Origin: Taxillus chinensis
Taxonomy: Eukaryota > Streptophyta > Magnoliopsida > Santalales > Loranthaceae
Direction of reading: 5' to 3'
DNA length: 64,000 nucleotides
Assembly: GCA_023512835.1 (NCBI GenBank)
Contig: CM042085.1
Location: 5,519,562 to 5,583,561 of the forward strand
Positions 63,700 to 64,000 of the stretch are shown here, piece by piece (the stretch's first letter is position 1; every line of letters begins with the position of its first letter). The position numbers were made by a program, and so were the translations under genes. The notes beneath the pieces were generated by a model, which was given only the letters and a program-made list of their open reading frames with translations, was not told where the DNA came from and ran no database searches.

Positions 63700-64000
63700 C
63701 TGAGGCATTGTTGTGTGAACGATTTACGGTGGGGAGGTAGGGTTGGGAGACTTGGGCCTCAAGTTTAAGTTCAAGTTTAAGTTTAAGTTTTTTTCTTCTT
63801 CAATATATAATACTCATTTGCGGGTTTATTGGTGGAGTTTCCAAAAATTAGCTCAAGTGTTATCCGTGTATTTTGTTTTTCATTGCATTTTTGTTATATA
63901 TTTTAAGTTAATTTTTGAAGTTTCCAAAAATTATTGAATCTTAGTTGATAGGCTTTGTTTGAGATATTTTATTTTCATTGACTGATTTATTTATCATTTT
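63700..64000. other. Upstream flank of the zinc-finger gene with an AAGTTT hexamer repeat
   Basis: About five AAGTTT/AAGTTC hexamers at about 63760-63791, then AT-rich sequence to the window end. No gene seen. Confidence 0.6.

Noticed and set aside
62924..63703. 259-codon + strand frame
   Set aside because: Antisense shadow of the GC-rich zinc-finger gene; no domain and very biased composition.

Overview
This is a stretch of flowering-plant nuclear DNA, most likely from a eudicot. The evidence is AT-rich intergenic DNA, genes split by many GT-AG introns, plant-only gene families (CIPK/SnRK3 kinase, RLCK-VII kinase, PITAIRE CDKC, GAMYB-type R2R3-MYB with a miR159 site, C2H2 zinc finger with an EAR motif) and plant-type LINE, Ty3/gypsy, LTR and MITE relics. 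The species cannot be told from the sequence. No prokaryotic, organellar or viral genes were recognised.

Layout. (1) 20-2628 minus: 5' two thirds of an adenine DNA glycosylase (MutY/MUTYH) gene, cut by the left edge. (2) 3790-12235 minus: a six-exon gene for a 180-aa plant protein of unknown function; its 4-kb second intron holds a decayed LINE and two MITE-like elements. (3) 12.4-16.1 kb: AT-rich spacer. (4) 16404-23402 minus: CIPK3, 14 coding exons, 441 aa, every exon a multiple of three. (5) 25.3-34.2 kb: repeat-rich desert with a tandem duplication, a foldback element, an LTR/primer-binding-site relic and an L1-type LINE relic. (6) 34658-37168 plus: RLCK-VII/PBL-type kinase with a GC-AG first intron. 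(7) 37.2-40.3 kb: spacer. (8) 40627-44787 plus: CDKC (PITAIRE) kinase with a GC-AG intron beside a 30-nt exon, convergent with (9) 45202-47910 minus: a small EF-hand membrane protein. (10) 51673-58083 plus: GAMYB-like transcription factor with a miR159 site, a Ty3/gypsy relic in the intron that splits repeat R3, and a shortened C-terminus. (11) 59.2-63.6 kb minus: a cluster of three related C2H2/EAR genes. One is intact (62656-63570), one is an open reading frame that has lost its fingers (59209-59838), and one is a decayed pseudogene (about 61.93-62.48 kb).

The genes do not form an operon-like unit. Several act in signalling and transcription: CIPK3 with CBL calcium sensors, an RLCK under receptor kinases, CDKC on the RNA polymerase II tail, and GAMYB under miR159. 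Their adjacency gives no evidence of a shared pathway. The most unusual part is the right end, where a duplicated block and degenerating zinc-finger paralogs point to recent local birth and death of EAR-repressor genes. All gene models come from reading ORFs and splice sites by eye, with reading phase checked at each junction; transcript data were not available.
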